NCBI RefSeq assembly: GCF_028993575.1
Contig: NZ_CP118615.1
Location: 4,493,001 to 4,557,000 of the forward strand
Length of the DNA stretch: 64,000 nt
Reading direction: 5' to 3'
Source: Micromonospora cathayae
GTDB lineage: Bacteria; Actinomycetota; Actinomycetes; Mycobacteriales; Micromonosporaceae
Shown piece by piece: positions 50,076 through 60,885 of this stretch. The position numbers and the translations under genes are program-made. The notes beneath the pieces were generated by a model. That model worked only from the letters and a program-made list of their open reading frames with translations. It was not told the DNA's origin and ran no database searches. The number at the start of each line of letters is the position of its first letter. Within the stretch, counting starts at the first letter, position 1.

Positions 50076-50096
50076 ATCGAGTCAGCTCGATTGACA
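50076..50096. promoter_or_regulatory. Dyad with adjoining -35 in PaaX/esterase intergenic region
   Basis: ATCGAG-TCAG-CTCGAT is a perfect 6-4-6 dyad (50076-50091) whose last base begins TTGACA (50091-50096), a good -35. No convincing -10 follows at standard spacing. The remaining 301-base gap shows no gene. It is a possible PaaX operator. Confidence 0.5.
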
Positions 50097-50273
50097 CTTC
50101 TCGGGCCGGGAGGGAAACTATCTGTCACACGATGCGGAGCGGGCCGGGCAGGGCACCTCGGATGTCGTAGGCCAGGGGGACCGGCGCGGGAATCCGGGCG
50201 TACCCGCGCCGGGCCGCATGGCCGATCTCAACCTGCGGGGACGACGTCACCCGCGGAGATTGGCGAAGGAATC

Positions 50274-51644
50274 GTGCGTACCAGAATCAGACGGAAACTG
50301 CTGCTCGCCCTGGCCGCGTCGCTCGCGGCGGTCGGCCTGCTGGCCCCCTCGCTCCAACCGGCGTACGCGGCGTCGCTGGTCGAGGTGACCAGCTTCGGCG
50401 ACAACCCGGGCGGGATGCGGATGCACCTCTACGTGCCGGACGCCCGCCCGGCCAACCCGGCGATCGTGGTGGCCATGCACGGCTGCGGCGGATCCGGGCC
50501 CGGCTTCTACTCCGGCAGCGAGTTCGCCTCGCTGGCCGACCGGTACGGCTTCATCGTCATCTACCCGACCGCCACCCAGCAGGCCGGGTTCGGCAACTGC
50601 TTCGACACCTGGTCGGACGCGGCCAAACGGCGTGGTGGCGGCAGTGACCCGGTGTCGCTGATCTCGATGATCACCTACGTGCAGCGGCAGTACGGCGGGG
50701 ACGCCAACCGGGTCTACGCCACCGGCAGCTCGTCGGGCGGCATGATGACCAACCACATGCTGGCCGTCTACCCCGACGTGTTCAAGGCCGGGGCCGCGTT
50801 CATGGGCGTCCCGTTCAACTGTTTCGCCGGTGCGGCCGACTACCCGCCGGGGCGCAGCCAGTGCACCGGCGGCAGCATGAACCGCACCCCGCAGCAGTGG
50901 GGTGACGCCGTCCGGCAGGCGTACCCCGGCTACACCGGGCCGCGGCCCCGCGTGCAGCTCTGGCACGGCACCAACGACACGCTGGTGCCGTACTCGTTGC
51001 TGCAGGAGACGATCGAGCAGTGGACCAACGTGTTCGGGCTCAGCCAGACCCCCACCTTCACCGACACGCCGCAGACCAACTGGAACCGCCGCCGGTACGC
51101 CGACAGCGCCGGGACCGTCCTGCTGGAGGCGTACGCCATCCAGGGTGCCGGACACAGCCTGCCCGCCGGGGGGATGGCCGCCGCCGCCATCGCGTTCTTC
51201 GGGCTGTCCAACCCGACCACGCCCACTCCGACCACCCCCGCCCCGACGACGCCGGCGCCGACCACTCCGGCCCCGACGACTCCGGCACCGACCACCCCGC
51301 CGCCGACGACTCCGCCGCCGGGGGCCGGCGCCTGCCGGGTGGCGGTCACCGTCAACGCCTGGAACAACGGGCTGACCGCCGACATCACCATCACCAACAC
51401 CGGGGCCAGCGCCGTCAACGGCTGGTCCCTGGCGTTCACCCTGCCCGGCGGGCAGACCATCACCTCGGGGTGGAACGCCTCCTTCACCCCCACCTCGGGG
51501 CAGGTGACGGCACGCAACGTCGCCTACAACGCCGCCATCCCCGCCAACGGCTCGGTCAGCGTCGGCTTCCAGGCCACGCACACCGGTAACTCCGCCAAGC
51601 CGGGCGCGTTCACCCTCAACGGTTCGCCCTGCACGGTCGTCTGA
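50274..51644 (+). CDS. Secreted CE1 esterase/PHB-depolymerase-like with CBM2
   Basis: A 456-residue secreted enzyme. GTG 50274 follows GAAGGA. Signal peptide ends near AYAA. The esterase domain has VVAMHGCGGSG (oxyanion region), the nucleophile motif TGSSSGGMM, Asp in LWHGTNDTLVPY and His in GAGHSLP. A Thr-Pro linker (TTPAPTTPAPTTPAP) connects to a C-terminal CBM2 (CRVAVTVNAWNNGLTADITI, with terminal Cys pair). Likely an acetylxylan or feruloyl esterase bound to cellulose or xylan. Confidence 0.87.
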   Translation: MRTRIRRKLLLALAASLAAVGLLAPSLQPAYAASLVEVTSFGDNPGGMRMHLYVPDARPANPAIVVAMHGCGGSGPGFYSGSEFASLADRYGFIVIYPTATQQAGFGNCFDTWSDAAKRRGGGSDPVSLISMITYVQRQYGGDANRVYATGSSSGGMMTNHMLAVYPDVFKAGAAFMGVPFNCFAGAADYPPGRSQCTGGSMNRTPQQWGDAVRQAYPGYTGPRPRVQLWHGTNDTLVPYSLLQETIEQWTNVFGLSQTPTFTDTPQTNWNRRRYADSAGTVLLEAYAIQGAGHSLPAGGMAAAAIAFFGLSNPTTPTPTTPAPTTPAPTTPAPTTPAPTTPPPTTPPPGAGACRVAVTVNAWNNGLTADITITNTGASAVNGWSLAFTLPGGQTITSGWNASFTPTSGQVTARNVAYNAAIPANGSVSVGFQATHTGNSAKPGAFTLNGSPCTVV

Positions 51645-51652
51645 CCAGCGTG

Positions 51653-51682
51653 CTCCGGGGACGTCCGGTGACGTCCCCGGAG
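51653..51682 (+). terminator. Stem-loop after first CE1 esterase
   Basis: Perfect 12-bp stem (51653-51664 and 51671-51682) with a 6-base loop, starting 8 bases after the esterase stop. Confidence 0.75.
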
Positions 51683-51771
51683 CCGCCGGCCGGGCCTTCC
51701 CGGCCCCGCCAGGTGGGTCGGCGAGGGCCGCCTGCCCCGTCGGCGGGCGCATCCCCGGCGCGGGCGGGGGA

Positions 51772-51872
51772 CGTCTCGAGGCGGCGGGTCGTCCGGTCGG
51801 CTGTGAGCGACAACTGGCGGGCGTCTCGAAGCCGGGGGATCGCCGGGGCGGCTGTGAGCGATAACAGGTAGG
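51772..51872. repeat. Two about 50-bp tandem repeats carrying LacI-operator-like sequences
   Basis: Units starting CGTCTCGA at 51772 and 51822 each end with a TGTGAGCG core: TGTGAGCGACAACT (51802) and TGTGAGCGATAACA (51853). The latter is close to LacI-family operators. The rest of this 583-base gap holds the GntR-type site described separately and no recognisable gene. Confidence 0.6.
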
Positions 51873-51970
51873 CGTCCGGCCTGGCCGGCGAGGTCGGGTC
51901 GACCTGTCGGGGGCCGGGTTTCCGTAGCACGTCAGGGTCCGCCGCCAGGAAATCGATCAATCGACATCAT

Positions 51971-51990
51971 TTGACGTATGACGTGTTGAG
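51971..51990. promoter_or_regulatory. GntR-type site upstream of second esterase
   Basis: TTGACGTATGACGTGTTGAG includes CGTATGACGTGTT, the exact reverse complement of AACACGTCATACG found in front of the sugar transporter operon. It lies about 240 bases before the esterase start. Confidence 0.6.
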
Positions 51991-52227
51991 CGTTAACTTT
52001 CTCTCGCGGTGCACGTGGCTGCCGGGAGCCCCGCGACGCACCCCCGCAGCGTGTGCCGGCCGGTCTCCGCCAGACCCATTGGTGGCCGCACGAGCCGGTG
52101 GCCGTCCGGGTGTCCGCGACCCCTGTCCCCGTACCACCACCGACCCCACCACCACCGACGCCGGCGCGCGCCCGGCCGCGCGCCCGTCTCCACCCCCCGG
52201 GCGACGCCCAGAACGAAGGAGCAGACC

Positions 52228-53631
52228 ATGAGAACCATGGACGAGGCCCGTCCCGCCTCTCCACCGGGACGTCGCTGGCGGGCCGGACTGGCCGCCGCCG
52301 CGGCGGCCGTCGTCACCGCCGGCACGCTGGTCGCGATCAACGCGGCACCCGCCGCGGCCGCCACGGTCGACACCAACGCGTGGTACGTGCTGGTGAACCG
52401 CAACAGTGGCAAGGCCCTGGACGTGTACAACCTGTCCACGGCCGACGGTGGCCGGATCACGCAGTGGACCCGGAACAACGGTAACCAGCAGCAGTGGCAG
52501 TTCGTCGACTCCGGCGGCGGCTACTACCGGGTCAAGTCCCGGCACTCCGGCAAGGTCCTCGACGTGGCGAACGTGTCCACGGCCAACGGGGCCACCGTGC
52601 ACCAGTGGACCGACCACAACGGCACCAACCAGCAGTGGCGGTTGGCCGATTCCGACGGCGGGCACGTCCGCCTGATCAACCGCAACAGCAACAAGGCCCT
52701 CGAAGTGCAGGGCGCGTCCACCGCCGACGGCGCCAACATCGTCCAGTACGACGACTGGGGCGGCACCAACCAGCAGTGGCAGTTCGTCCGGGTCGACGGC
52801 GGCACCACGCCGCCCACCACCCCGCCGCCGGGTGACGGCACCAGCGGCTGCGGCAAGGCCCCGACGCTGCGCAACGGCACCCACACCATCACCAGCAACG
52901 GCAAGAGCCGCTCGTTCATCCTGCGGATGCCGAACAACTACAACAACGCCAACCGGTACCGGTTGATCTTCGCGCTGCACTGGCGCGGCGGCACCGCCAA
53001 CGAGATCGACTCCGGGGGCACCAGCGGGCAGGCCTGGTCCTACTACGGTCAGTGGGAGCAGTCGAACAACACCGCGATCCTGGTCGCGCCGCAGGGCCTC
53101 AACGGCGGTTGGGGGAACCCCGGCGGCGAGGACGTCACCCTGATGGACGACATCATCCGCCGGATCGAGAGTGACCTCTGCGTCAACCCGGCCCAGCGCT
53201 TCGCCACCGGCTTCAGCTGGGGCGGCGGCATGAGCTACGCGCTGGCCTGTGCCCGGCCGACCGTCTTCCGGGCCGTCGCGGTCATCTCCGGTGGCCTGAT
53301 CAGCGGATGCAGCGGCGGCACCCAGCCGGTGGCGTACTTCGGGCTGCACGGCATCAGCGACAACGTGCTGTCCATCTCCGGTGGACGCAGCCTGCGGGAC
53401 ACCTTCGTCCGGAACAACGGCTGCACCCCGCAGAATCCGCCGGAGCCGGCCGCCGGCAGCCGGACCCACATCACCACCACCTACTCGGGCTGCCGGGCGG
53501 GGTACCCGGTGCAGTGGGCCGCGTTCGACAACGGTCACATGCCGGGGCCGGTCGACGGCACGTACGCCGAGAGCGGCGTGACGACCTGGACCAAGGGGGA
53601 GATCTGGCGGTTCTTCGCGCAGTTCTCCTGA
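52228..53631 (+). CDS. Secreted CE1 feruloyl-esterase-like enzyme with ricin-type CBM13
   Basis: A 467-residue secreted enzyme. AAGGAG precedes ATG 52228. Signal peptide ends near AAAA. A ricin-B lectin domain (three repeats, QxW motifs NQQQWQF, NQQWRL, NQQWQF) occupies about 45-190. A Thr-Pro linker follows, then an esterase domain with YRLIFALHWRGG, nucleophile TGFSWGGGMS, Asp in LHGISDN and His in DNGHMPG. It probably cleaves ferulic or acetic esters from arabinoxylan. Confidence 0.88.
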   Translation: MRTMDEARPASPPGRRWRAGLAAAAAAVVTAGTLVAINAAPAAAATVDTNAWYVLVNRNSGKALDVYNLSTADGGRITQWTRNNGNQQQWQFVDSGGGYYRVKSRHSGKVLDVANVSTANGATVHQWTDHNGTNQQWRLADSDGGHVRLINRNSNKALEVQGASTADGANIVQYDDWGGTNQQWQFVRVDGGTTPPTTPPPGDGTSGCGKAPTLRNGTHTITSNGKSRSFILRMPNNYNNANRYRLIFALHWRGGTANEIDSGGTSGQAWSYYGQWEQSNNTAILVAPQGLNGGWGNPGGEDVTLMDDIIRRIESDLCVNPAQRFATGFSWGGGMSYALACARPTVFRAVAVISGGLISGCSGGTQPVAYFGLHGISDNVLSISGGRSLRDTFVRNNGCTPQNPPEPAAGSRTHITTTYSGCRAGYPVQWAAFDNGHMPGPVDGTYAESGVTTWTKGEIWRFFAQFS

Positions 53632-53791
53632 CCTCGGCACCGACGTCGATCAGGTACGTGGCGTGACGTCGCCGGTCGAACGGGTGGGCTCCTGGTGGGC
53701 GGGGTGCACGAACCCCCGCCGCCGGGGGCCCGCCCCGTCCGCGTGTCCGGACCGGGGCGGCAGGTCCGCGGTTCGGGAGGCGGGCGGCCGG

Positions 53792-54562
53792 TCAGCGCTG
53801 CAGGCGGGTGGGGGTGTCCGTTCCGCTGCGGCGGACCAGCCAGGCCTCGGTGATGTGGGTGAACATCGCCTCGGCGGCACCGTCCGGATCGTGGGCGGCG
53901 ATCCGCTCGTAGATGCGCCGGTGTCCACGGTTGGAGGCCACGCACAGGGCGCGTTCCGTCCGGCCCATGTACCGGGCGGTGTTCACGACCTGGCTCTCCA
54001 GCGACCGGACCACGCCACGGGCGATCCGGTTACCGGACGCCTGCATGACCGTGTCGTGGAAGGCGCGGTCGTGCTCGTGGTAGCTGACCTGGTCGTCGAC
54101 CAGCTCGTCCATCCGGTCCACCAGGGCCCGGAGCCGGTCGAGGGTCTCCTGGTCGGCGACCCGGGCGGCGACGTTGGCCATGTCGGACTCCAGCACCCGC
54201 CGGGTGACGACGAGGTCGTCGAGGATCGCCAGGCTGTCGTCCTCGGCGATGGTCGCGCCGAGGACGAGTTCGTCGAGCATGTCCCACATGGCGGGCGGGG
54301 TCACCATGGTGCCGGCGCCCTGTCGGACCTGGACCAGCCCCTTCTCCTGGAGGATCTTCACCGCTTCCCGGACGACCGTCCGGCTCACCGAGAAGGTCTC
54401 GCAGAGGATCGGTTCCGGAGGCAGCGGCGACCCCGGGGGGTGCGCCCCCCGGACGATGCGCTCCACCAGTTCGGCGGTGACCGCGCGGGCGAGGTTGGCG
54501 GGTCGGCGGGCCCAGGTCGGAGGCAGCGAGCCGTGGTGGGGCGTCTCCTGCGATGTTGTCAT
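53792..54562 (-). CDS. GntR-family regulator, FCD (FadR) subfamily
   Basis: A 256-residue regulator. Winged helix: LVERIVRGAHPPGSPLPPEPILCETFSV, SRTVVREAVKILQEKGLV. FCD domain contains the metal-ligand pattern RRVLESDMANVAAR, HEHDRAFHDTVMQASGN and SNRGHRRIYERIAAHD. ATG 54562 follows GGAGGGGG. It is divergent from the sugar ABC/dehydratase operon, as DgoR-type regulators of sugar-acid use often are. A likely operator lies between. Confidence 0.9.
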   Translation of the reverse strand: MTTSQETPHHGSLPPTWARRPANLARAVTAELVERIVRGAHPPGSPLPPEPILCETFSVSRTVVREAVKILQEKGLVQVRQGAGTMVTPPAMWDMLDELVLGATIAEDDSLAILDDLVVTRRVLESDMANVAARVADQETLDRLRALVDRMDELVDDQVSYHEHDRAFHDTVMQASGNRIARGVVRSLESQVVNTARYMGRTERALCVASNRGHRRIYERIAAHDPDGAAEAMFTHITEAWLVRRSGTDTPTRLQR

Positions 54563-54628
54563 GTCCCCCTCCGAACGGCCCGGCCGCGTAGAGCGACTGG
54601 AACTTCCCACCGAGTGTACGGCCACCTA

Positions 54629-54648
54629 TTGACGTAACACGTCATACG
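54629..54648. promoter_or_regulatory. Probable GntR operator before sugar transporter operon
   Basis: TTGACGTAACACGTCATACG contains AACACGTCATACG (54636-54648), shared in inverted form with 51975-51987. It lies between the divergent GntR gene and the binding-protein gene, 68 bases before the latter's ATG. Confidence 0.65.
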
Positions 54649-54715
54649 AGTTACGTTCCGGTCTAGTTTCGGGTGGACGGCCAGCCGCCGGCCACTCCGC
54701 AGAAGGTGAGCATCG

Positions 54716-55981
54716 ATGAAGCGACGAGTAGTGTGGTCCGCCGTCCTCGTTGCGGGACTGGCCCTGACCGGCTGTGGCAGCGCCAGCGACCCGGGCCCCT
54801 CGTCCGGCGGCTCGTCCGGCAAGCTGGTGGTCTGGGACTGGAAGTCCGGTGAGGCGACCGCCGCGCGCTACCTCGAGAAGGCGAAAGCCGACTTCGCCAG
54901 GGAACACCCCGACGTGACGGTCGAGTTCGTGGCGCAACCGTACGACCAGTACTACACCCTGCTCGGTACGGCCATCCAGTCCGGCAGCGGTCCCGACGTC
55001 ATCCTCTTCAACGGTGGCGGCCAGATCCGCGACCGGACCGACGCGCTCCTGCCGCTGGACGAGTACGTCGCGCAGGACAAGCAGCGGCTGGCCGGCTGGG
55101 ACGCGTTCCGCAAGGACGGCAGGACCTACGCCGGCCCGGTGACCCTCCAGGGTCATCCCATCTACTACAACAAGGCGCTCTACGAGAAGGCCGGCCTCGA
55201 CCCGGCCAGCCCGGCCACGACCTGGCCCGAGTTCGTCCAGGACTGCGCCGCCATCGCCAAGGTCAAGGCCAAGTGCTTCGCCCTCGGCAACAAGGAGGGC
55301 TTCGGTATCCAGTTCTGGCTGTCCGCCCTGGGCTCGGGCACCCTCACCGCCGAGGAGTACGACAACTGGATCGCCGGGAAACGGGACTGGAACTCGCCCG
55401 ACGTCAAGCGGATCTTCCAGCTGTGGAAGGAGGCCGGTGACACCGGCCTGAACAACGACGGAGCCAACTCGACGGCGATGTTCAACGACTCCTTCGCGCT
55501 CTTCCAGTCCGGCAAGGCCGCCCACGTCATCGGGCTGATGTCGGACATCGGGCACTGGAAGGACTTCAACGAGTTCCTCACCCCCGGGAAGCTCGGCGTG
55601 ATGGACGCCCCGGTCGTCACCCCCGGGACCACCCCCACCCTGGCGTACGACGGCGGGATCGGATACGCGGTCGCCAAGTGGACGAAGGACCCGAAGGTGG
55701 CCGCCGACCTGGTGCGCTCCCTGACCTCGGCCGTAGCCCTGGAAGCCTTCCACGCCGACGCCGGGGCGATCGCCGCCGACACCACCATCGACGTCTCGGC
55801 GGGCGGCCCGGCCGTCACCACGATCGTCTCCGGACTCAAGACCGGCCGGCCCGCGCTGCACGTCGCGTTGTCCTCGAAGACCCTGGACCTGATGGGACGG
55901 CTCTCCCAGCAGCTGCTGAGCGGTTCGGTCACCGTCGACGAGGCGGTGAAGCAGCTGGCCGCTTCCGACCAGGCGGGTTGA
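54716..55981 (+). CDS. Sugar ABC transporter binding lipoprotein
   Basis: A 421-residue solute-binding protein of the MalE/UgpB type. Lipobox LALTGCGSAS places the lipid on a cysteine at about residue 19. LVVWDWKSGEATAARYLEKA and YDQYYTLLGTAIQSGSGPDVI are typical of carbohydrate-binding members, and EFVQDCAAIAKVKAKCF contains a cysteine pair. It is the first gene of the operon SBP, two permeases, dehydratase. The ATPase is not encoded here and is probably shared (MsiK-like). Confidence 0.92.
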   Translation: MKRRVVWSAVLVAGLALTGCGSASDPGPSSGGSSGKLVVWDWKSGEATAARYLEKAKADFAREHPDVTVEFVAQPYDQYYTLLGTAIQSGSGPDVILFNGGGQIRDRTDALLPLDEYVAQDKQRLAGWDAFRKDGRTYAGPVTLQGHPIYYNKALYEKAGLDPASPATTWPEFVQDCAAIAKVKAKCFALGNKEGFGIQFWLSALGSGTLTAEEYDNWIAGKRDWNSPDVKRIFQLWKEAGDTGLNNDGANSTAMFNDSFALFQSGKAAHVIGLMSDIGHWKDFNEFLTPGKLGVMDAPVVTPGTTPTLAYDGGIGYAVAKWTKDPKVAADLVRSLTSAVALEAFHADAGAIAADTTIDVSAGGPAVTTIVSGLKTGRPALHVALSSKTLDLMGRLSQQLLSGSVTVDEAVKQLAASDQAG

Positions 55982-55984
55982 TCC

Positions 55985-56959
55985 GTGCCGCTCGGACAGT
56001 CGTCGGTCCGTCCGGTCCCGACCGGACGGACCGACCGGGCGCGGCCCGGAGCGCCCGCCCGCCGGGGCGACACCCGTCGCCGGCCGGCCAGCGGTGGGGT
56101 CCGGGCCGAGCGCCTCGCCCCCTACGTCCTGGTCGGACCGGCGGTCGCGGTCGTCGTGCTGCTCCGGCTGTACCCGCTCGTGCTCGGGGTCAACTTCTCC
56201 TTCACCGGTGACGGCGAGCGCAACGGCACGACCGTCGGCCTCGACAACTACCTGGAGCTGTTCCGGGACCCGCTGTTCCGGACCGCCCTGGGCAACGTCG
56301 GACTGCTGGTGCTGCTGCTGCCGGTGGCGGTGGCGATCCCGGGCCTGCTCGCCACCTTCATCCACCTGCGTACCCCCGGCCACCGGTTCTACCGCAGCGT
56401 CTACTTCTTCCCGGCGGTGCTCTCCCCGGTGATCGTCGGCGCGATCTTCAATCTGCTGCTCGCCTATGACGGCCCGCTCAACGCCGTCCTCGGGGGAGTG
56501 GGCCTCAGCCCGGTGGACTGGCTCGGTGATCCGGACGTCGCGATGGTCACGGTGGTCGGCGTGCACGTCTGGGCGACCTTCGGCATGGGTCTGGTGGTGT
56601 TCCTCGCCGGCTTCGCCACCCTGGACTCCGCGTTGCTGGATGCCGCCCGGGTGGACGGCGCGTCGCTGACCCAGACGATCCGGCACGTGATCGTCCCCGG
56701 CCTCTCCCGGACCATCCAGTTCGTCACCGTGACCACGATGATCGGGATGCTGACGTCCATGTTCGGCCTGCTCTACGTCATGACGGCCGGTGGACCGGAG
56801 GGGTCGACGTACCTGCCCGAGTACTACATCTGGATCCAGCAGGGGCAGCTGAACCGCCCGGCGCTGGCATCGGCGGCATCGACGGTTCTCTTCCTGATCA
56901 TGCTGGTGGTGGGGCTGGCGCAGATCAGTCTGCTCCGGCGGGCGGGGAAGGAGACCTGA
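55985..56959 (+). CDS. Sugar ABC permease, MalF/UgpA type
   Basis: A 324-residue permease with six membrane helices. YVLVGPAVAVVVLLRLYPLV is the usual first helix, and the EAA loop reads LDAARVDGASLTQTIRHVIVPG. The first 40 residues are an Arg/Pro-rich extension, so a later start is possible; GTG 55985 lies 3 bases after the binding-protein stop. Confidence 0.9.
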   Translation: MPLGQSSVRPVPTGRTDRARPGAPARRGDTRRRPASGGVRAERLAPYVLVGPAVAVVVLLRLYPLVLGVNFSFTGDGERNGTTVGLDNYLELFRDPLFRTALGNVGLLVLLLPVAVAIPGLLATFIHLRTPGHRFYRSVYFFPAVLSPVIVGAIFNLLLAYDGPLNAVLGGVGLSPVDWLGDPDVAMVTVVGVHVWATFGMGLVVFLAGFATLDSALLDAARVDGASLTQTIRHVIVPGLSRTIQFVTVTTMIGMLTSMFGLLYVMTAGGPEGSTYLPEYYIWIQQGQLNRPALASAASTVLFLIMLVVGLAQISLLRRAGKET

Positions 56960-57786
56960 TGTCCCGGACCGGGTGGGCCCGGTGGCTGGTCGTCGTCCCG
57001 ATGACGCTGCTCGCCCTGGCGACGATCTATCCACTGATCTTCACCGCCAACGTCGCCATGAAGACCCGGCGGGAGTACATCCTCGACCGGTTCTCCCCGG
57101 CGGGCGTCCTGCACTGGGAGAACCTCGCCACGGCGTGGAACAGCGTCGGCATGGCCCGGTACGTCGCCAACTCGCTGGTCGTGGTGACGTCCTCGGTGGT
57201 CCTGCTGCTGCTGATCGGGTCGATGGCGGGCTTCGCGCTGAGCCGGCTGCGGTTCCGTGGCTCCGGGGTGATCTACCTGGGTTGTCTCGCGGCGCTCTTC
57301 GTCCCGTTCCAGGTGATCATGGTGCCGCTGGCCCGGATCATGGGGGACGCCGGGCTCGTCGACACGTACCCGGGCCTCGTCCTGGTCTACGTCGCGCAGT
57401 TCCTGCCCTTCACCGTGTTCCTGATGACCAGCTACTACCGGACCATCCCGCCGGAGATCGTCGATGCGGCCCGGATCGACGGGAACAGCGTCTACGGCGT
57501 CTACCGGCGGATCATGCTGCCCCTGGGCCGGCCCGCCCTGCTGTCGGTGGGCATCCTCGACGCCCTGTTCTGCTGGAACGACGTGATCATCTCGTTGCTG
57601 ATGATGCCCTCGGCCGACCACCGCACCCTCATGGTCGGGGTGACCGCACTGCGCGGGCAGTACTCCGACGACATCCCCACCTTCGCCTCCGGGGTCCTGA
57701 TCGCCGCCGTACCCGTCCTGGCGGTCTACCTCTTCCTCCAGCGCCAGATCGCCGACGGGGTCGCCGCCGGCTCCACGAAGGGCTGA
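56959..57786 (+). CDS. Sugar ABC permease, MalG/UgpE type
   Basis: A 275-residue permease with six helices. The EAA loop is VDAARIDGNSVYGVYRRIML, and FLPFTVFLMTSYYRTIP precedes it as in MalG. ATG 56959 overlaps the previous stop (TGATG). It forms the heterodimeric channel with the MalF-type partner. Confidence 0.92.
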   Translation: MSRTGWARWLVVVPMTLLALATIYPLIFTANVAMKTRREYILDRFSPAGVLHWENLATAWNSVGMARYVANSLVVVTSSVVLLLLIGSMAGFALSRLRFRGSGVIYLGCLAALFVPFQVIMVPLARIMGDAGLVDTYPGLVLVYVAQFLPFTVFLMTSYYRTIPPEIVDAARIDGNSVYGVYRRIMLPLGRPALLSVGILDALFCWNDVIISLLMMPSADHRTLMVGVTALRGQYSDDIPTFASGVLIAAVPVLAVYLFLQRQIADGVAAGSTKG

Positions 57787-57787
57787 C

Positions 57788-59014
57788 ATGCGGATCACCG
57801 GGTACCGGACCCTCACCACCGTCCAGGAATGGGGACGGCCCGTCGGAGACGCCAACGGCGTCCTCGCCGACGGTGTCGTTCCGGTGGGGATCGTGCTCGT
57901 CGACACCGACGAGGGGATCACCGGCGTCGGTCTGGGACCGCACGTGGAGATCGACAGGATCTTCCCGGCCCTCGACGGTGCCGACCCCCGCGCCGTGACC
58001 ACCCTGTACGACCGGATGCTGCGGCACACCTTCAAGGCGGGCCACGCCGGCCCGGTCTTCGGGACCATCGGCGCGCTCGACACCGCCCTGTGGGACATCA
58101 AGGCCCAACTGGCCGGTGAGCCGCTCTGGCGGCTGCTGGGCGGACACGACCGGCGGGTCCCCGCGTACGCGTCCGGACTGGACATCGGGCTGACCGACGA
58201 CGAACTCGTCGCCACCTACCAGACCTACGCCCGGCACGGCCTGCGGGCCGCCAAACTCAAGGGCGGCCTCGACATCGACCGGGACCGGGACCGGCTCTGC
58301 CTGGTCCGGGACGTGCTGGCCGGAACCGGGCGCGGCCCGCGGCCCGGACTGATGCTCGACGTCAACGAGTCCTGGACCCGCAAACAGGCGGTCCGGTACG
58401 TCGGCGAACTCGAACGCACCCTGGACCTCATCTGGATCGAGGAGCCCGTCCGGCGGTGGGACGCCGAAGGGCTGGCCGTCGTGGGCCGGGGTGTCCGCGC
58501 GTCCGTCGCCACCGGGGAGAACCTCACCGGGCTGGAACAGTACCGTCCGCTGCTCGCCGCCGGAGCGGTCGACGTCGTCCAGTCGTCCGCCGTCTGGGGC
58601 GTCACCCACTTCCTGCGGGTGTCCGCCCTGGCACACGCCCACGACCTGCCGGTCAGCCCGATCGGCAACAGCCCGGTCGGGCTGCTGCACGCCGCCACCT
58701 CGGTGCCGAACCACCTGACCAGCGAGTTGCAGGACCTGCACCCCCCGGTGGGCGTCACCGTCGACCTGCACGTCGAGGAGGGCGCGTTCGTCCTCGGCGA
58801 CTCGCCGGGCCTCGGCGTCCGGGTGGACGAGGAGGCCGTCCGTGCCTCCGCCCGCCGGCCGGGCCCGCAGACCGCCGACGGCCCGAACGTCCGCCCGGAA
58901 CGGGCCGGGCACCGGCTGCTGGCGACGCGCGACGGCATGGCCGCCCCCCGGCTCCCGCACCACCGGGCCCCGGCGGCCTCCCGTAACGAGGTCTCGCCCA
59001 CCGCCTGCCGCTGA
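57788..59014 (+). CDS. Enolase-superfamily sugar-acid dehydratase (mandelate racemase-like)
   Basis: A 408-residue enzyme of the MR/MLE group. The capping domain is followed by a barrel with KLKGG (KxK base), metal ligands in LDVNESW (Asp), WIEEPV (Glu) and ATGENL (Glu), and a Ser/Asn pair near SPIGNSPVG. It probably dehydrates an aldonic acid imported by the preceding transporter. The last 60 residues (RRPGPQTADGPNV onward) are low-complexity and unlike the family end, which suggests a deletion junction or frame change. Confidence 0.86.
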   Translation: MRITGYRTLTTVQEWGRPVGDANGVLADGVVPVGIVLVDTDEGITGVGLGPHVEIDRIFPALDGADPRAVTTLYDRMLRHTFKAGHAGPVFGTIGALDTALWDIKAQLAGEPLWRLLGGHDRRVPAYASGLDIGLTDDELVATYQTYARHGLRAAKLKGGLDIDRDRDRLCLVRDVLAGTGRGPRPGLMLDVNESWTRKQAVRYVGELERTLDLIWIEEPVRRWDAEGLAVVGRGVRASVATGENLTGLEQYRPLLAAGAVDVVQSSAVWGVTHFLRVSALAHAHDLPVSPIGNSPVGLLHAATSVPNHLTSELQDLHPPVGVTVDLHVEEGAFVLGDSPGLGVRVDEEAVRASARRPGPQTADGPNVRPERAGHRLLATRDGMAAPRLPHHRAPAASRNEVSPTACR

Positions 59015-59035
59015 CCCCTCCGCCATCGCGGCGGT

Positions 59036-60885
<1,850 letters not shown>

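Noticed and set aside
51240..51330. Short tandem DNA repeats resembling a minisatellite or CRISPR
   Set aside because: They are in-frame codons of the Thr-Pro linker between esterase and CBM2 domains.
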